A stretch of DNA of 64,000 bases from Lanius collurio (GCA_020086605.1 JACBWW010000002.1:31655287-31719286); one strand, 5' to 3'. Positions 13,801 through 26,800 are shown, counted from the first letter of the stretch. Notes: a model not told the origin generated them from the letters alone. Numbers and translations: made by a program.

Positions 13801-16485
13801 GTGTCTCAGTCCTGGAATACTGGCTGTCTTAGCGTATATTAAGTGCCCATCATTTTAGCAGCTAAGCAGTATCACGTCCCATTTAGCACATACACAGCAT
13901 TTTATAGAGCAGAGCACTGTAGAAATTCTTTTCCCTTAGGTTTTACTACACACTCATTGCAGTGATATGCATCTGACCAATTAAAGCAAAACAGCTTTAG
14001 TTAATTAACTCTAAGGGACTGAGTGGTTCCCTGACTGGAAGTTGTAAGAACTGGTTTTGATATTATGAGTACCATTGATTAACTCTCAGACGCTGGACAA
14101 TCACTTCATCTTTCTGTGCTTCATTTTTCCCTTGTGCAAAATGTAGAGAAATAAAATTTGTTTTCTTTGGTGAAGTGCTTTTGAGAGCTGTGAATGAAAA
14201 GAGCTATGCATCATCAGTGAATCCTCAAAAAGGCCTGATGGGAGATTTGTCGAAATAGCACTGTCCTCACTGAGCTTCTGAAAAACTGAGCCACAGCCAA
14301 GTAAAGGAGCAAAGGGCCAAAACCTCACTGAGAGGTGGAAGTGGGGACATGATAATTTAGGGGTTGCCTAACATCTTGAAAGCAACATGTTATTCTAGAC
14401 AAGGCTGGCGAGACGGCATCTTTCTTCAATTCTGCCCGTGGCACACAATTCTTACCCAACCAGCTCCTGGGATGCATGTCAGTGCTTTTGCATTGTTCGT
14501 TTTTTTTTTTTACCTTGGCCATCCTCCTCCCTAGAAAATTGACACATCCAACCACTTCCAACATCTGACAACCCCTGCAAACTTCCCTTTTTGGCTGCAA
14601 GGATATTCCTTTTCACTGAGCCAAATTCACTGTACAACAAACATATGACTTACACATCCTTCAGAGTGTTTTCCAGCCTTACTCTGTGCTTAAGATCTTA
14701 ATTACAGCTGAGTTTTTGCCAAAAGAATTGCCTTGGGAAAAAAAATGGCATTAGCAGGTTTTCTTTCATTCTATTCCTAATACTCTATCATTACTTAACT
14801 TTATCTTATTCTTTCATTCTACTTAACTCTGCCCAGTTGCAACTTCCAAAGCTAACACACTTGTTCCACTGTACATTAGCCAGAGCAAAACAAATAATTT
14901 TCACTTTCAAACTGATATGATTATTTCAAGATATTTTTATAATTGAGGAATGGAGGTGGACGGAACTGAATTTCCTCAGAATAATTCAGTATTTGAATAA
15001 ATAACATTTAAAAAATGTTCTTTGGACTTGCTGATTAATATTCCAGCTTTTGGCAATGAATGAGTGAATTTGGAGTAGCTAAATATATCACTTTATTCTT
15101 TCTGTTCTACAATTGATTCAGATAAAGGTATTGCTAGCACAAAATTTTATCCATGTCAGCTAAGCATTCTGGAGAGCTTTCACTTAGATTTCATTGCAGG
15201 AGAAGGGTGAGGGAAAAATGTCACATGAACTTTTACTACCTCTCCTTTTGACTTCCTCGTGTTAAAGAAAACCACCCTGTGGTAAAGAAGAAAATAATAA
15301 GGCCTGTTGTGGGATCTGGAGGCTGAGTACCATGACTTGATGAGTGCCTCATCACTTCCTGCAGGCAGCAAGAGAAGAACAGAGTAGCCAGCAGGTAATA
15401 ACACCAAACCTACCATGAAAAGCAATGGCTTTGACTATATTTTGGCCACAGTTTATTCTCAAATTAGACTCAAACCCCAAATCCCATTATACCAGATCTG
15501 ATTTTTTCTCCACTGCCTCAGGATGCTTATAAAGCTATAAGAGTCGATATGTTTTGTTTTACTTTTCCATGAGATTCTGACTTATGCTGGTAGATCATAT
15601 ACAGCCAAAGAGACAATTCAGTTCAATACAATCTTTGCAATAAAAAGGAAGGCAAGGGTGGTTTCTAGGGATTCACCACTAGTATGAAGATAATATGTCA
15701 ATCATTCTTCCAATACAGAAAGAGAAAACAATAGTACTATTTTCCTGTACAGTTCCTACACACTTTTAGTCCCTAAAATTTATTGCTGCTTCACTGCAAG
15801 AGACGATCCTACTTTACATCATTGAAAGTCAGAGGTGTTGTAGAACTGGAGGAAGTAAGGATCATTCACAGTTTGCTTTTGAAATTATATCTACCTCTTC
15901 TTGTATTTAATATGGCATGAAAAATTAAATGCTCCAAAGTTGTCAGCCATTACGGTTGTGTAAAACAGATGTTAGTGAAATAAGAAATGAGCTTTTTCAT
16001 ATAGGTGAAAAATGTCTTGTTAGCAACCCCAAATCTTGAATCACAGAATAATTAAAGCCTGTGTTATGGGTAGACAGCATAAACTTCCTCCCACGTCGCT
16101 TCCTCTCTAAGTAGTCTGTTTCAATCCCACCTACAGGAGGTGGAAAGGGAAATTTCTGACTTCTAGTCTTCAAGTTTTCCTTTCTTTGTTAAGCCTACTA
16201 AGGAGGCTACCAACTGCAGTACTATTTTTTCCCAAAGTGAAAATGTCACTGAAAACAGCTGTTGGAAAATGAGTACTGCAGAGATTTGCAATGTGTGACT
16301 TGGACAGAAAAGTGATGAACAGACCAACAGGCAAACTGACAGAGAGAATGCAAATTTATCAGACACCACTAATGCTACTGGTGGCAGTGCCATCGCAGTT
16401 CAGAGTCAAATAAGTAAAAAGTCAAAAAGACTTTTTATGCTGATTTCTGCCCCCTGCCATCATCAGAGAACCAAACAACAACTGC
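10860..16485. other. Intronic sequence without recognised features
   Basis: AT-rich, apparently single-copy intron up to the LRFN2 donor. A short AATCACAGAAT near 16040 resembles the start of a CR1 3' end, but nothing follows it. No exon-like frame with splice sites was recognised. Confidence 0.55.
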
Positions 16486-16494
16486 ATTTACCTG
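16486..16494 (-). other. Splice donor of LRFN2 large exon
   Basis: Read on the minus strand the junction is CAG|GTAAAT, a near-consensus 5' splice site. Without splicing, the frame would read one more Arg codon and meet TAA at 16490-16488 at once, so translation of the full protein needs this donor. The intron is phase 2, with the Arg codon split after AG. Confidence 0.92.
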
Positions 16495-17864
16495 TAGATC
16501 AGGACTTCATCATCCGAGCAGTTATACTGCAGCTGATACATTTTTACCCGAGGGGCCGACTTGCTGACCGTCCACTTGACCAAAGCTGAGGTAGTGGTCA
16601 CATCTGACACCAGGACAGCCCTTTCTGGTGGGCCTTTTGTTTCTCCACGATTGGACTTGGTGGAGCTGGTGATGTCCGAGAGCCTGGATTTTGGTGGAGC
16701 TGCTTTGCCTGTGCCATTGCTGAGATGGGGAAGCTGAACAATTGAGAGTTCAATTGTTGCAGTGGACTCTCCTGCAGCGTTGGCTGCTATGCACGTGAAA
16801 GTTCCGTAGTCCTTGGAGGTGGTGATGTGTATATCTAAAGTGCCATTGTCGTAGACAGCTGTCCTCGAGGAGTTTCCGATGAGACGGTCATCAGGGGCCA
16901 CCCAGTGAATGATGGGAGTGGGATCCCCAATGGCTTTGCACTTCAGTGTGGCAGTTTGCCCTTCTAAAACCAGCAGCTTGTGAGTATGTTGTGTAATAAG
17001 AGGAGGCTCGCAAACAAATTCCTCTTCCCGTACGTACCAGAAGTACCTTCCTTTTAGACTTGGAGGAGAAGCACAAGTTTCCATATCATCGTCTCTGTCA
17101 AGTCGCCTTAACCACAGGAGCTCACAGTTGCAATGCAGTGGATTGCCCCCAAAACTGAGGGACAGAGGTGGAGAAAATGGGGTAACAATAAATGGAATTA
17201 CTTGTGATCTGGCAAATATAGGGTCAGGGGGCAGTTTTTGAAGTCTGTTGGATGTTAGATCCAATCTGGCCAGTTTCTGAAGATCTGCAAATGTCCCCTC
17301 TGTTATATAATCTATTAGGTTGTGATCTAAACTGAGCTGGTGCAAGTTTATCATCTTTCTTATAGATTCCCAGGGAATGCTTCGGAGGTTATTGTAGGAA
17401 AGGTCTAAGTCTTCCAATGTCAGCAAAAAATCCTCAAAGGCTTCATCAGAAATGCTGCTTAGCTGGTTATTGTTTAAAATCAAATGCTGAAGGTTAATTA
17501 AACCTCTTAAAGTATCCTCTTCAATCTCAGGCAACCTGTTGCTATCCAGATGTAAAGACCGAAGGCTCTCCAGGTCAGTGAAAGAGTAGGGCTGTATGTA
17601 ACTAATGGTGTTTCTGGACAAAGTAAGGTCAACAAGCCCAGACATATTGGCAAAATCTTGTCTGCTGATATTAATAATAAAGTTGCCCCCAAGACGGAGT
17701 TCAACAGTCCTTCGATCTATGTCCAGAGGTACAAAAAGGAGACCCTTGGAGGGACACAAAGTCCCCAGTGACTCAGACAGGTTCTGACAGACGCAATATT
17801 TGGGGCAAGCGTTGACTGTGACAGCCATTCCAAACACCAGGATACCGCAGAGCAATTTTTCCAT
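16492..17864 (-). CDS. LRFN2: LRFN2 (SALM1) synaptic adhesion protein, N-terminal coding part, partial
   Basis: This is the 5' coding part of a neuronal single-pass adhesion protein. The family organises excitatory synapses; LRFN2 is known to bind PSD-95 through a C-terminal PDZ ligand and to associate with NMDA receptors. Seen in the 457 complete codons: a hydrophobic signal peptide (about residues 1-19); an LRR N-cap with Cys20, 24, 26 and 37; leucine-rich repeats from about 53 to 230 with LxxLxLxxNxL spacing; an LRR C-cap with Cys245, 247, 264 and 285; an Ig domain with Cys309, Trp321 and Cys358; and the start of an FnIII domain from about 414. NxS/T sites are at 65, 73, 331, 340, 383 and 448. 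The start has A at -3 and G at +4, a strong initiation context. The frame ends in a split Arg codon (phase 2) at a splice donor, so the transmembrane segment and tail are missing from the window. The sequence resembles LRFN2 more closely than LRFN5 as I know them, for example in the N-cap and the GRYFW-VREEEF region. Paralogue assignment is by recognition, not alignment. Confidence 0.95.
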
Positions 17865-17884
17865 TGTAAATCACGCAACAGTAC
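16492..17884 (-). other. LRFN2: LRFN2 internal exon (20 nt 5' UTR plus start of CDS)
   Basis: The exon runs from just after the acceptor AG (17886-17885) to the base before the donor GT (16491-16490). It is 1393 nt long: 20 nt of 5' UTR without an upstream ATG, then 1373 nt of coding sequence. A non-coding first exon, then a large exon carrying the start and most of the ectodomain, then a last coding exon is the known LRFN gene architecture. The exon is clearly less AT-rich than the introns on either side. Confidence 0.9.
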
Positions 17885-17920
17885 CTGAAAGAAATGAAAA
17901 GAGTTAAAAGGAACATCAGC
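17885..17920 (-). other. Splice acceptor, pyrimidine tract and branch-point candidate
   Basis: On the minus strand a T/C-rich tract leads into CAG|GTACTG, with AG at 17886-17885. The best branch-point match is CTGAT with its A at 17916, 31 nt before the intron end; a TTAAC closer to the exon is an alternative. The 20 nt between the AG and the ATG contain no other ATG. Confidence 0.85.
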
Positions 17921-18065
17921 AATCATGATATAAATACTTTTCTTCCTATGTTTTACCTTACATCTACCTCCAGAGAGACTTTGTGATGTCTTCTCTCAGT
18001 AATAACACCTGAAGGCATCAGCACTCCATGATGGGAAGTTTAAGTGTTATAAAAACATTATAAAA

Positions 18066-18117
18066 TCCTTCCTTCTTTCTTTTTTCTTTTTATTTCTTCC
18101 CTTCTTTCATTCTCCTA
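18066..18117. repeat. Pyrimidine-rich tract, purine-rich on the LRFN2 sense strand
   Basis: CTTCC and TTTCTTTTT repeats give about 50 bp with only two or three purines. Read in the gene's direction it is a GA-rich run about 180 nt upstream of the exon acceptor. Confidence 0.6.
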
Positions 18118-18119
18118 AA

Positions 18120-20677
18120 TACTACCGTCAGATTGCGTGACTTACTAAAATTCTGAAAGATTTCATTTCAAATAGTGTCTGCTTCTTTGGGGGTAGAAAC
18201 TAGAATCAGTGTCTATAATAATTACTTTCTGCTGCATAATAATGTCGAATTAGTCTTAGGGTTGAAGCAGCTGACTTTATGGATAAAAATAACTGCATTT
18301 TTACCCTTCGGTAATGCAGTTAATAACGACCATGTAATTATCTGGTCAGTTCTGGGGCAAGACACTTGCTCACTCATAACAAAATTAATGATAGACAGCA
18401 TTGGAAACAGAAATCACTTGTGTAATTGCCACCTGGTTTCACCCCATGCTCAGCTAAACTATGGAAAGGGTGGCAGCATCTAGCTCCGAAAAGAAGGGAT
18501 AAAGGGGAAGACTGTGCTACCTTTAGCCCTTAACAAGATTTTTGACAACCACATGCTCTCACACTGCAACCCCTAATGGTGTAGTGACAGTGAAGCTCTT
18601 GCCTGTCTCCATGGCCCTCCCTTGCATCCTGCCAATTCCTCTTTGCACCATTATCTCCCTTTTTCCCAATCTCTCACACTCTTTTCCAGCTTAAACTGCC
18701 AGGATGTGTCTCTGAAGAGTAAACAAAACTCATTAACAGGCTGTCTTGGAGAGGCAATTGTGGCTGGTAGAAGTTGAAGCCCTGCTTCAGGTTTGCTGAC
18801 ATTCTTCCCACAAGTGCAGGGCATAGATAAATTTGCTTTCTTTCTGTTCCTCCCTTTCCCAGACCCTGTTATCCAGCAGGGCTGAAAATGGGTAGATCAC
18901 TCATTTCTAGCCCTCGTTCTCCTTCTGAGGAAAGGGGAAGGTAGACAAAGTGCTGTATTTTTGTAAGGGATCTCCCAGGGTTTTTGATAGGTTGATGTGC
19001 TCTAGTCTCCAAGACCCTCCCCTGCGGCACTAGCTACTAGGCACAATTCAGGTTCCAATTTTCATTGTGGCCATTTCTGCCTCTCTTTCATGTACATCCA
19101 CCACACAAACTTCTATCACTGTTTGGTACATGCAATATCCCTTCTCAATCATGCAGGTGCTTATACACTTAGCAGTTTTTTGGCACTTGTGTTTTGAGTT
19201 ATTAACCCCCCAGTAACACACCCCAAACATAAAACAAAAACTATAACTTCAGCAATTTTTTAAAAACTCTTTAAGCAGGTCTTGCTTTATCTTCTTGTGA
19301 AAGGAACAAAAACTAAGGGCCTATGTTTGGGACTCTACCCAAAGGTTCCTGATTCCTCCCCTGAATAAAGTGGCTTGCTATTTCCTCTCTAGGATGTGTG
19401 AGATGAATCAAAAACAAGGAGCTGTAGAAATACAAGATGCTATGAGTGCTGAACTATGTAGAGTGTATTCTTTATGGCAAGGTTTTTTGCATGGTGTGAT
19501 GATAGTAATTATATACTGTTATTACTATTTCATAGGAGAGGAAATGACTGAAGCATCTATGTTTGCTGAGCTTTACAAACAAGATGAAAGTGAGACACTT
19601 TTAGAAAGGATGGCTTGAGAAGAGCAATCTTACCTTCAATAGTAAATAAATGGCTACTGAATAAAATGTTTGGAGATAAGCAAGTGTGTTATTGATGCAA
19701 ATCTGTGGCATACATATCAAAGAGCTATAAATATCCCTTACAATATTATCAATTGGTAGTTTAGTAACAGGCAATTGGCTTTTTCAGTTTTAATTATAAA
19801 TGTATTCTGCAGCTTTAATTTAGTGTATTACCCTACCAGCTGAAATTATAAACAAAAAGCAGTTTAAAAGGGGGAGAAATAGATACAGTTAATTAGTAAT
19901 AAGCCCTTTCATAGCTTCTCCCTCATCTACATTCCCACCCTCTGAATATCTATTCAAAAATGTGAATGCACGCTTACGACAGCAGTGTCTCCTTTAAGTG
20001 TCTCAATTCTCTAACCACATTTTTTCCGGATGCTGGTAAATATCACAGTGCTTTGGGGAGATGGTTGACTCTAAGCGTCAGAGTAAAGAGCCTTCATGGG
20101 GGAAAAAAGAATAAAAATGGGGGGAGGAACCAAAGTTAATTACATAAAATAGGGACTGAAGCACCGAGAGGAGGATGTGAAGCAGGAGGCCTAAATGGCA
20201 AAGCAAACCCTGACGGGGAAACCATCTGTGGATGGCTCAAAAGTGCATCATCTGCCTGTGTGTGCTTGCACGTGTGCATGGAAATCACAGAGAGTGCAGC
20301 ATGTGCTTTTGGCAGCAAGAGGGCAAACCAGTGACAGCCACTGGCATTCCAGTTATCACATACACTTTTAGGTACTAGTGTAAATACTGTTTGTTTACAG
20401 AGGAAATTTCTAGGCTTTGTGATCATTTGCTCACATTGTTATTTCAAGAATCTGAGCCCTGGGTTTCTCTACAATGTAATCCTGAAGTGACCAGTTCACA
20501 ATGCAACAAAGAGAGTACAAGCACAAAGGACTTCCTATAGGGTGCTGGAGACAACAGAAGTGAACAGTACTCCTTAAGGAGAAAATCTGGAGCTTTCACA
20601 GGATAAGTGATTTTCCTTTCTTTCTCCAGACAGAAAAAGCGCTTGGGTCAAAGATGAGGTAAGAATTCACAGACTAA
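18120..20677. other. Intronic sequence; TAAT-rich stretch near 19.74-19.90 kb
   Basis: No repeat or gene was recognised. The part at about 19740-19900 is rich in TAATTA-like cores (TTAATTATAAAT, GTTAATTAGTAATAAG). Such composition is common in conserved developmental enhancers, but that reading is only a guess without alignment. Confidence 0.4.
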
Positions 20678-20817
20678 TAGAATCACAGAATGATTTTGGT
20701 TGTGAGAGACCTTAAAGATCATCTAGTTCCAACCTACCTGCCAAGGGACACCTTTCACTAGACCAGGCTGCTCAGAGCCCCATCCAGACTGGCTTTGAGC
20801 ACTTCCAGGGATGATTC
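20678..20817 (-). repeat. CR1 LINE 3' fragment
   Basis: It starts AGAATCACAGAATGATTTTG and continues with GAGACCTTAAAGATCATCTAG, CACCTTTCACTAGACCAGG and CTCAGAGCCCCATCCA. This is a clear reverse-complement avian CR1 3' end, truncated after the CACTTCCAGGGATG block. Confidence 0.93.
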
Positions 20818-20819
20818 CA

Positions 20820-23800
20820 GGTAATACTGCAATCCTTGGGTCTGCACAATTATAATAATATCCTTTAAAATCTAGACCCTCCCACAAAGTCATGATAATT
20901 GCTAGTTGCCAAGGAGATGGATGTTTAATAAAAGTTGTTTTGATTTCAGTTCTGGTAATTTTCTTGTAAGACAGAAAATAAAGTATCAAGTTTAGAGTCA
21001 GTTTTTGCTGACCAGCATGCTCATCTTGTTCTTAAAATCTCTTGTTACCTGCAACACCAAGAATTTTATGAGCTGCTGAAGGCAGTCTTGTGATAAGTTC
21101 ACCATTCCGATTTACATTTTAAAGATATCTATCAGCCTGATAAAGCATATTTCTCACAGCAAGTCAGTAAATCTGGAAGAATTCCTGTCTTAGCCCAAGA
21201 TGAAAAATAGCCCCTTTAGTCCTCTTAGAACATGGATTGGTATGAATTAATATGTGCAAGAGCCATAAACCTTGGTGTTTTGTATTCAAATTTTCCTCAT
21301 AAAGATACAAATTCTGGGATTTGGCATCTCATTTCAGCAGTGTCTCCAAGGCATTTTTTTAATTCCATATTCACTGAACTTTGCATTTAAATTCCAATAA
21401 CCTTTGCCTACCACAGCGCCAAGTGCAAGGTAACTGTCAGAAAAATAATATGTAGCATACGGACTGAGAAAAAGAGAGGGAAATTAAAAACAAAAATAGG
21501 AGAGGTAGATGGGTAGTGGCTTTCAATCTCTGTGAGACACAGGCTCCACAGAGTGTATGGGTGAGCTAAGATGCCTTCCTTCAGTTTCGTAGGTGCTGCG
21601 GAGGAACTGAGTTTTCCTTCCTGAGACCTGTCCTTTTTTCTTGTTCTATATCTTCTCTTATCTCTGTTTTAAGTGAACTTATGTGACTAGGAAATATAGC
21701 CCCCTGATGCAGAGCTTGAAGGATTGCAGTGATGGGTGAAGTTTCATACATATTTTTGTAAGTGATTTAATCAACAAGGGATAAAACAGGATGGGACAAT
21801 GTCAGGACAAAAATTACTCCTTAATCCTTTGCATTGCCAAAAAACTGTGTGGAAAGGTAGGTTTTGTGCTCTCCCTGATCCCTATTTCATTCAGCCAGCA
21901 ATTGCAATGCCCATAAGGAAAGTAAATATCTCTGCATCTGGATCTGTCCTCAGTAGTACATCCATGGAAACGCAGGCTGGATGTTAGGCCACTGCTGGCT
22001 TTGTGAGCACCTGTGAGACTCTTCAGGTGTTTAAAGTCAGTTTACACCTAGGAGCTTACAGGCTCAGATTCAGGATAACCAACAGTGCTTTTGATGAGCT
22101 TTTGCCTTTTTTGCTTGCCTAGGCTCTTGCACTCTTGGAGGTAAAGTTCATCTTCATCAGGTGCATACAGACAATGCAAATGAGGTTTTGGCTTGGCCTT
22201 TTAAGGAGCTGGGTTTATTGAAAAAAATTAATAGCTCTAACATGTGAAATGCTTGTTTGGTCCAGCCACCTTACATTTCACACATCATAAAGGGAGAACG
22301 TTTACAAGTACACATTTCTCCAGGTACGTGTGGCTGTCTCCACTAAGCTTCACTCATTAATTTGCCTAATATTATTTCCACCATAACAGAAAAAAGAGAA
22401 CTCTGGGTAAGGTGTAGCAAATTTTTTGCCCTTTGTACAACTTTTTTTTTCTTGAATATTGCAGCCATAGCAAGGTTCCAAGTAAAAATATTTTATCACC
22501 CCTGTACCATCATGAGGTTAATTTATATGGTTTGTTTCTTTTGAGTGCCGTTCTCTTATTTTCACCTTTCCAAGCAGCTGGGAGTACCTCCTACCTGCTC
22601 TCTGTTCCCTATCCCTGGAAGCAGCTTTAGCTTGCCAGTATTCAGGAAGAGCTAGGCTACAGGGGTGGATGTGTCCAAATAAAAATTACCTCATAGGGTG
22701 GTCTTAAATGTAAGAACATTTTCTGTTAAGGTTGTAGTCTTTTAAAAAGTGGTTGTAACTGGATACAGAACACAGGTAAGAATAATCCATAAAAGGTAAT
22801 TTTCAAGAGGGCTCAGTCTGTGAAAGCTGATTTAATCTATTCAACAGATCCCAAGGAAATAACCAAATATTTACTTAAGCAGGGCTTTCTCACAAAGGAA
22901 GATAACTGGTCTCATTCAGTCTTTCCCAGGCAAAACTTGTGTCTCTTTGTGTGTATTCTTGGAAAGTTTTTCTTTATTTTTCGTAAAACTTTCCTCATAT
23001 TTTCCTGATACCAGTCATGTTATTTCTTTTTTTAAGTACTAACACCACCCAATTCCTTTACCATTCCCAAAATGGAGGCGATGCATCTATCAAAAGCCTG
23101 AATTATCAATATAGCTTTCATCTCTCCTATTTTACTAAAGCATCTCATTTCTTTCATCAAAAGCAGTAATTTCCATACATTCTAAAAGAACAAATCCTTA
23201 TGCCAGTGTTCCAGCACACTTAACCCCTGCAATTAGTCACCTCTTCACATTTCAGCTTACTTAGTCCAAACACCTCTTTGGACACTTTTATGAAGGTTTA
23301 ACAGGTAATACTTAAAAAGACAATAGTAACCCCAAATCTTATCAGACAAATTTCAGAAGCAGTCAAAAATTTTGTTTCTGTTTGATATGGTTAAACTACT
23401 AGCAAGTTCTTCTTAGGTGAGCTCTTGAAAACCAAGGTACAAATTCCTTCCTAGAGTCACTTTCCTGCACTGTATATGGAAAAGGCATTTTGAGCACTAA
23501 TGTGTATGTCCTCACTGTCCAGGTTTCAGCTGGAATAGAGTTACTTTCTTCTCAGAAGAAGAAGTTCTGAGAAATACATATGTGAATGAGGGTTTTCATT
23601 ATTCATGGTGGTTTTGATCCAGGAGAAACATTACATATCTGTAGCTTCTCTGCCAAAGATGTCTCTGATGGGTGGACAGTATATGTGTCTAGTAGCCTTA
23701 GTGACCCTAGAGCACTTAGATCTAGAATGCACTTACATCCTAGTTCCTAGAAAATGCAGCAGGAACTCTTAAGTAAAGAAGAAACCATGTGTAGGTCTGT

Positions 23801-26800
23801 TAGATCACTCTTCACTATTACTAGCACTTTGCTGAAATGAAGTCACCATTATAAGCCATTTGGTTCTAAGAAATGTGCAAAATTAGTCAAGATTTTGAGA
23901 TACATTTTGTGAGAAAAGAAAACTTAGTGAACACATTCTGTGTACTTCCGAGCATCTGCCTGTCTGGCACTTCCCCACAATACATTTGGGACATTTCAAC
24001 ACTTCAGATAAAATCTGAAGTGCAGAAGCCTCAGAATTATTTACTACTCTCACTTTTCAAGAATACAGAATATAGTAAGTTTCATGAAAGCAGAGGAGAG
24101 ACATTTGGTTTGCTCTGTTAGACTTCTGCAGAGGAAATTATGCATTGTTGAGTCTACCTCTTGTCTAGAATCAGAGCATCCACATGGATGACGGACATTA
24201 TCAACATCTTTGCTACTGGAAGGCCTTAACCTGAGTTTAGCCTTTTTAGACAAGAGTCAGTCCACTGTGCTGTAAAGATACTCTGAGCTGTGCAGGTTCT
24301 CCACTGTCTAATAAACAGTGAACTTGTTCCACGGTCATAATATAATATCAGGACTAGGTCAGTTAGGGACACACATCCTTTGGAGCCCAGAATTTCTTCT
24401 AGTTTCCAGCCAAAGGGTACAGGTGGCACTACTTCCTTATGACTAATCTCTCAACCTTGTCTGATCTGGCATCATGCCACTTCAAGCTTGGGCTGAAAAG
24501 CCTTCATGCCTACACAGAGAACAGAGCAAAAGAAACATAGGCCTAAAATTCCTGTTAGCAATCAGCCTAAATGTCTTGTGCTGCAGAAGATCAAAATTTT
24601 TACTCTAGAATGATGTCTACCTGCAATGCCCAAGTCAGTTTCATTTGTATCTGTCTTGAAGCTTACTGTTCAATTTTTAATTGCTGAGTGCTGATTGTAG
24701 TAACTAAATTAATCCAGTCCTGTAGCATGAACCCAATAGGCATGGTTGATTTACTCATTCAATAAATATTATAGCACTGTAGAAAAATACCTGCACAAAA
24801 GGCATAATTTCCAAATGAGAACATTACATCTCAGAAACACTAGAAAAAAAATATTTTGAATGCTTCATTTAATGCCTTTTTAAAAGTGGTCTCATGAAAC
24901 CTGAACAGTCTTAGAAACAGGTTTTGTCACATGAGCTGATCCTTATCAGTGAGCAAAACTTCTGGCAAAGTAGAAAAAAATATATATGTCTATCAAGAAC
25001 TTGTGAATGGCATGTTATAACCTTAATAATCATAGCCAGATTTTGTTGACTAGTGTGATTTTACCTGTGAAAACACTTGTACTTGCGTTATTCTACCTTC
25101 ACTGACTGGAAAGCACAGGCTTTAGATGCCTGATTTGTTGGCACAAAACAGTGCTTAGCTACCTGCATGGTTTTTGATAATTCACAAAACTTAAATGTGA
25201 AGGCAGTTACCTGTAAGCGTACAAAAACAAACTGAAGAGAGAGAGGTCAGTTAGAAAATCCAAGTGTAGATGTTTGGTAAACAGACAAACTTAGGTGTGT
25301 TGCATCAGCAACAGGTCTATCTGAACAGTTTCCCAGAGCTTTCCAGTGCAACCACATCTGTGCAGGAAGGTGATTTCCCAATGACAGGTACAAGGGAGAT
25401 GACAAACAGCATTTTTCAACATCACTAATTATAAGGGGCTTGGGCACTAATTATAAATGGCTTGGATGTTTTTTCTCTCCCACAGACAATTTGAAGGTCC
25501 ACTCATTTTCGATTGTTCATTTAATGCCCGTCAACTTTTATCTTTGCTTTCTATTTTAATGCTGTCTCCATCAGATTTCATCTACAAGCTCATGAGTCAG
25601 CTAAGCTGGGCTATTCTGCTATTTTTAGCCATCCAGTTCATTTATTTATCTTGTTCTTAACAGCAATCCTACATTTTGCTTTATCAGCACAGTGGAGAAG
25701 TTACCGGTTATCCTGTTTCTTACTCATTTTGAACACACACAGGAGCTGAAAAGGTGCTAAGGAGTAACTCTCTCAGAGATATTGCCTCTGGCATGAAACA
25801 TAAATGTCCATCAACAGACCCTATTGCTTTTTGCAAATGCAACTGAAGGCCTCTTCTCATGATCTGAATCCAAATTCCCCTTGACTCTGAGCCACAACAG
25901 AAAATCCTCAGGTAACTCTTTAGCTTACTTTAATCCCCATAAAAGTCTTTATACATTCTTATTTCCTTCCACATCACAGGAAGAGAAGGATAATTAGAAT
26001 TGGGATTATCTTCTTTAAGTGGGCTTGTTACTTTTTTTTTTTTTAATTGTCCCTTCATTCAATCTTAGCAACAAAGTCTGTCCAATATTCCATAGGAAAT
26101 ATTCTTAGTTTGGAATGTAGGCTGCAGTTTTTCTTTCATGTATAACTCACAGGCAAAGAGGCACTGGTGGGAACTCTAAGGTATAGAAAACTAAAGATCT
26201 TTTTCTGATTTTTCTCATAAGTGTAATTGGGCACACAAAGTGATATGCAGCAAAGATTTCGAGATCATTTGAACACAATCAAGGCGCATTTGAAGTCCAC
26301 ATTTAGAAAAACCAAGGTAAACAATCACTTTTGCCGAATGTCCCAGGATTCCTAAGGATGTCAGCATGGGCATTTCGTGGCAGAGGTCCCCTGTTATAGG
26401 GAATACAACCCCAGTGGCTTGTCACTGTGGTTGGCTCATGGTTCAGTGAGAAATTAGCAGAGTTCTGAGAAGGAAACATGAGAACCCTGCTACACCATTG
26501 AATGACATAACACATGGCCTCCACAATCTCTGGGCTCTTTCATCAGCCTGCTAAACTTTCTACTGTACTTTCTTGCTTTTTATTTACTTTGGATTGGACC
26601 AGATCCGTCCATTAAATTTCTCTTTCTATCACTTATCCCTTTTTGATTCTCATGCAGGAGGATAATTCACCGTTTCCCTGGATCGCTTACCACTCCCTTT
26701 ACTCCTACTGTGTGTAGAGCACCCTTTCAAAATTGTAGACTTTGCTGCATCCAGTTACACAGTTACCTGTTTCCAAACCACTGTCCATGGATGGGAAAGA

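Larger units (their letters stand above)
1..16491 (-). other. LRFN2 intron 2, 5' portion
   Basis: This is inferred intron between the large exon and the final coding exon. I looked for a further minus-strand frame encoding the rest of FnIII, a transmembrane segment and a tail, which would be a frame of roughly 300 codons, and found none. The intron is therefore at least 16.5 kb and the last exon lies below position 1. The sequence is AT-rich and largely single-copy, with two CR1 fragments and low-complexity runs listed separately. Confidence 0.8.

Noticed and set aside
16030..16060. AATCACAGAAT, the typical start of a reverse-complement CR1 3' end
   Set aside because: The following sequence does not continue the CR1 pattern, so it is too short to call.
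1..16491. Search for the last LRFN2 coding exon
   Set aside because: No minus-strand frame with a transmembrane segment or a PDZ-ligand ending, and no acceptor-bounded frame of the expected size, exists here.
16891..17926. Additional open frames overlapping the LRFN2 exon in other frames and on the plus strand
   Set aside because: They are shadows of the conserved LRFN2 coding frame; their peptides have no features of their own.
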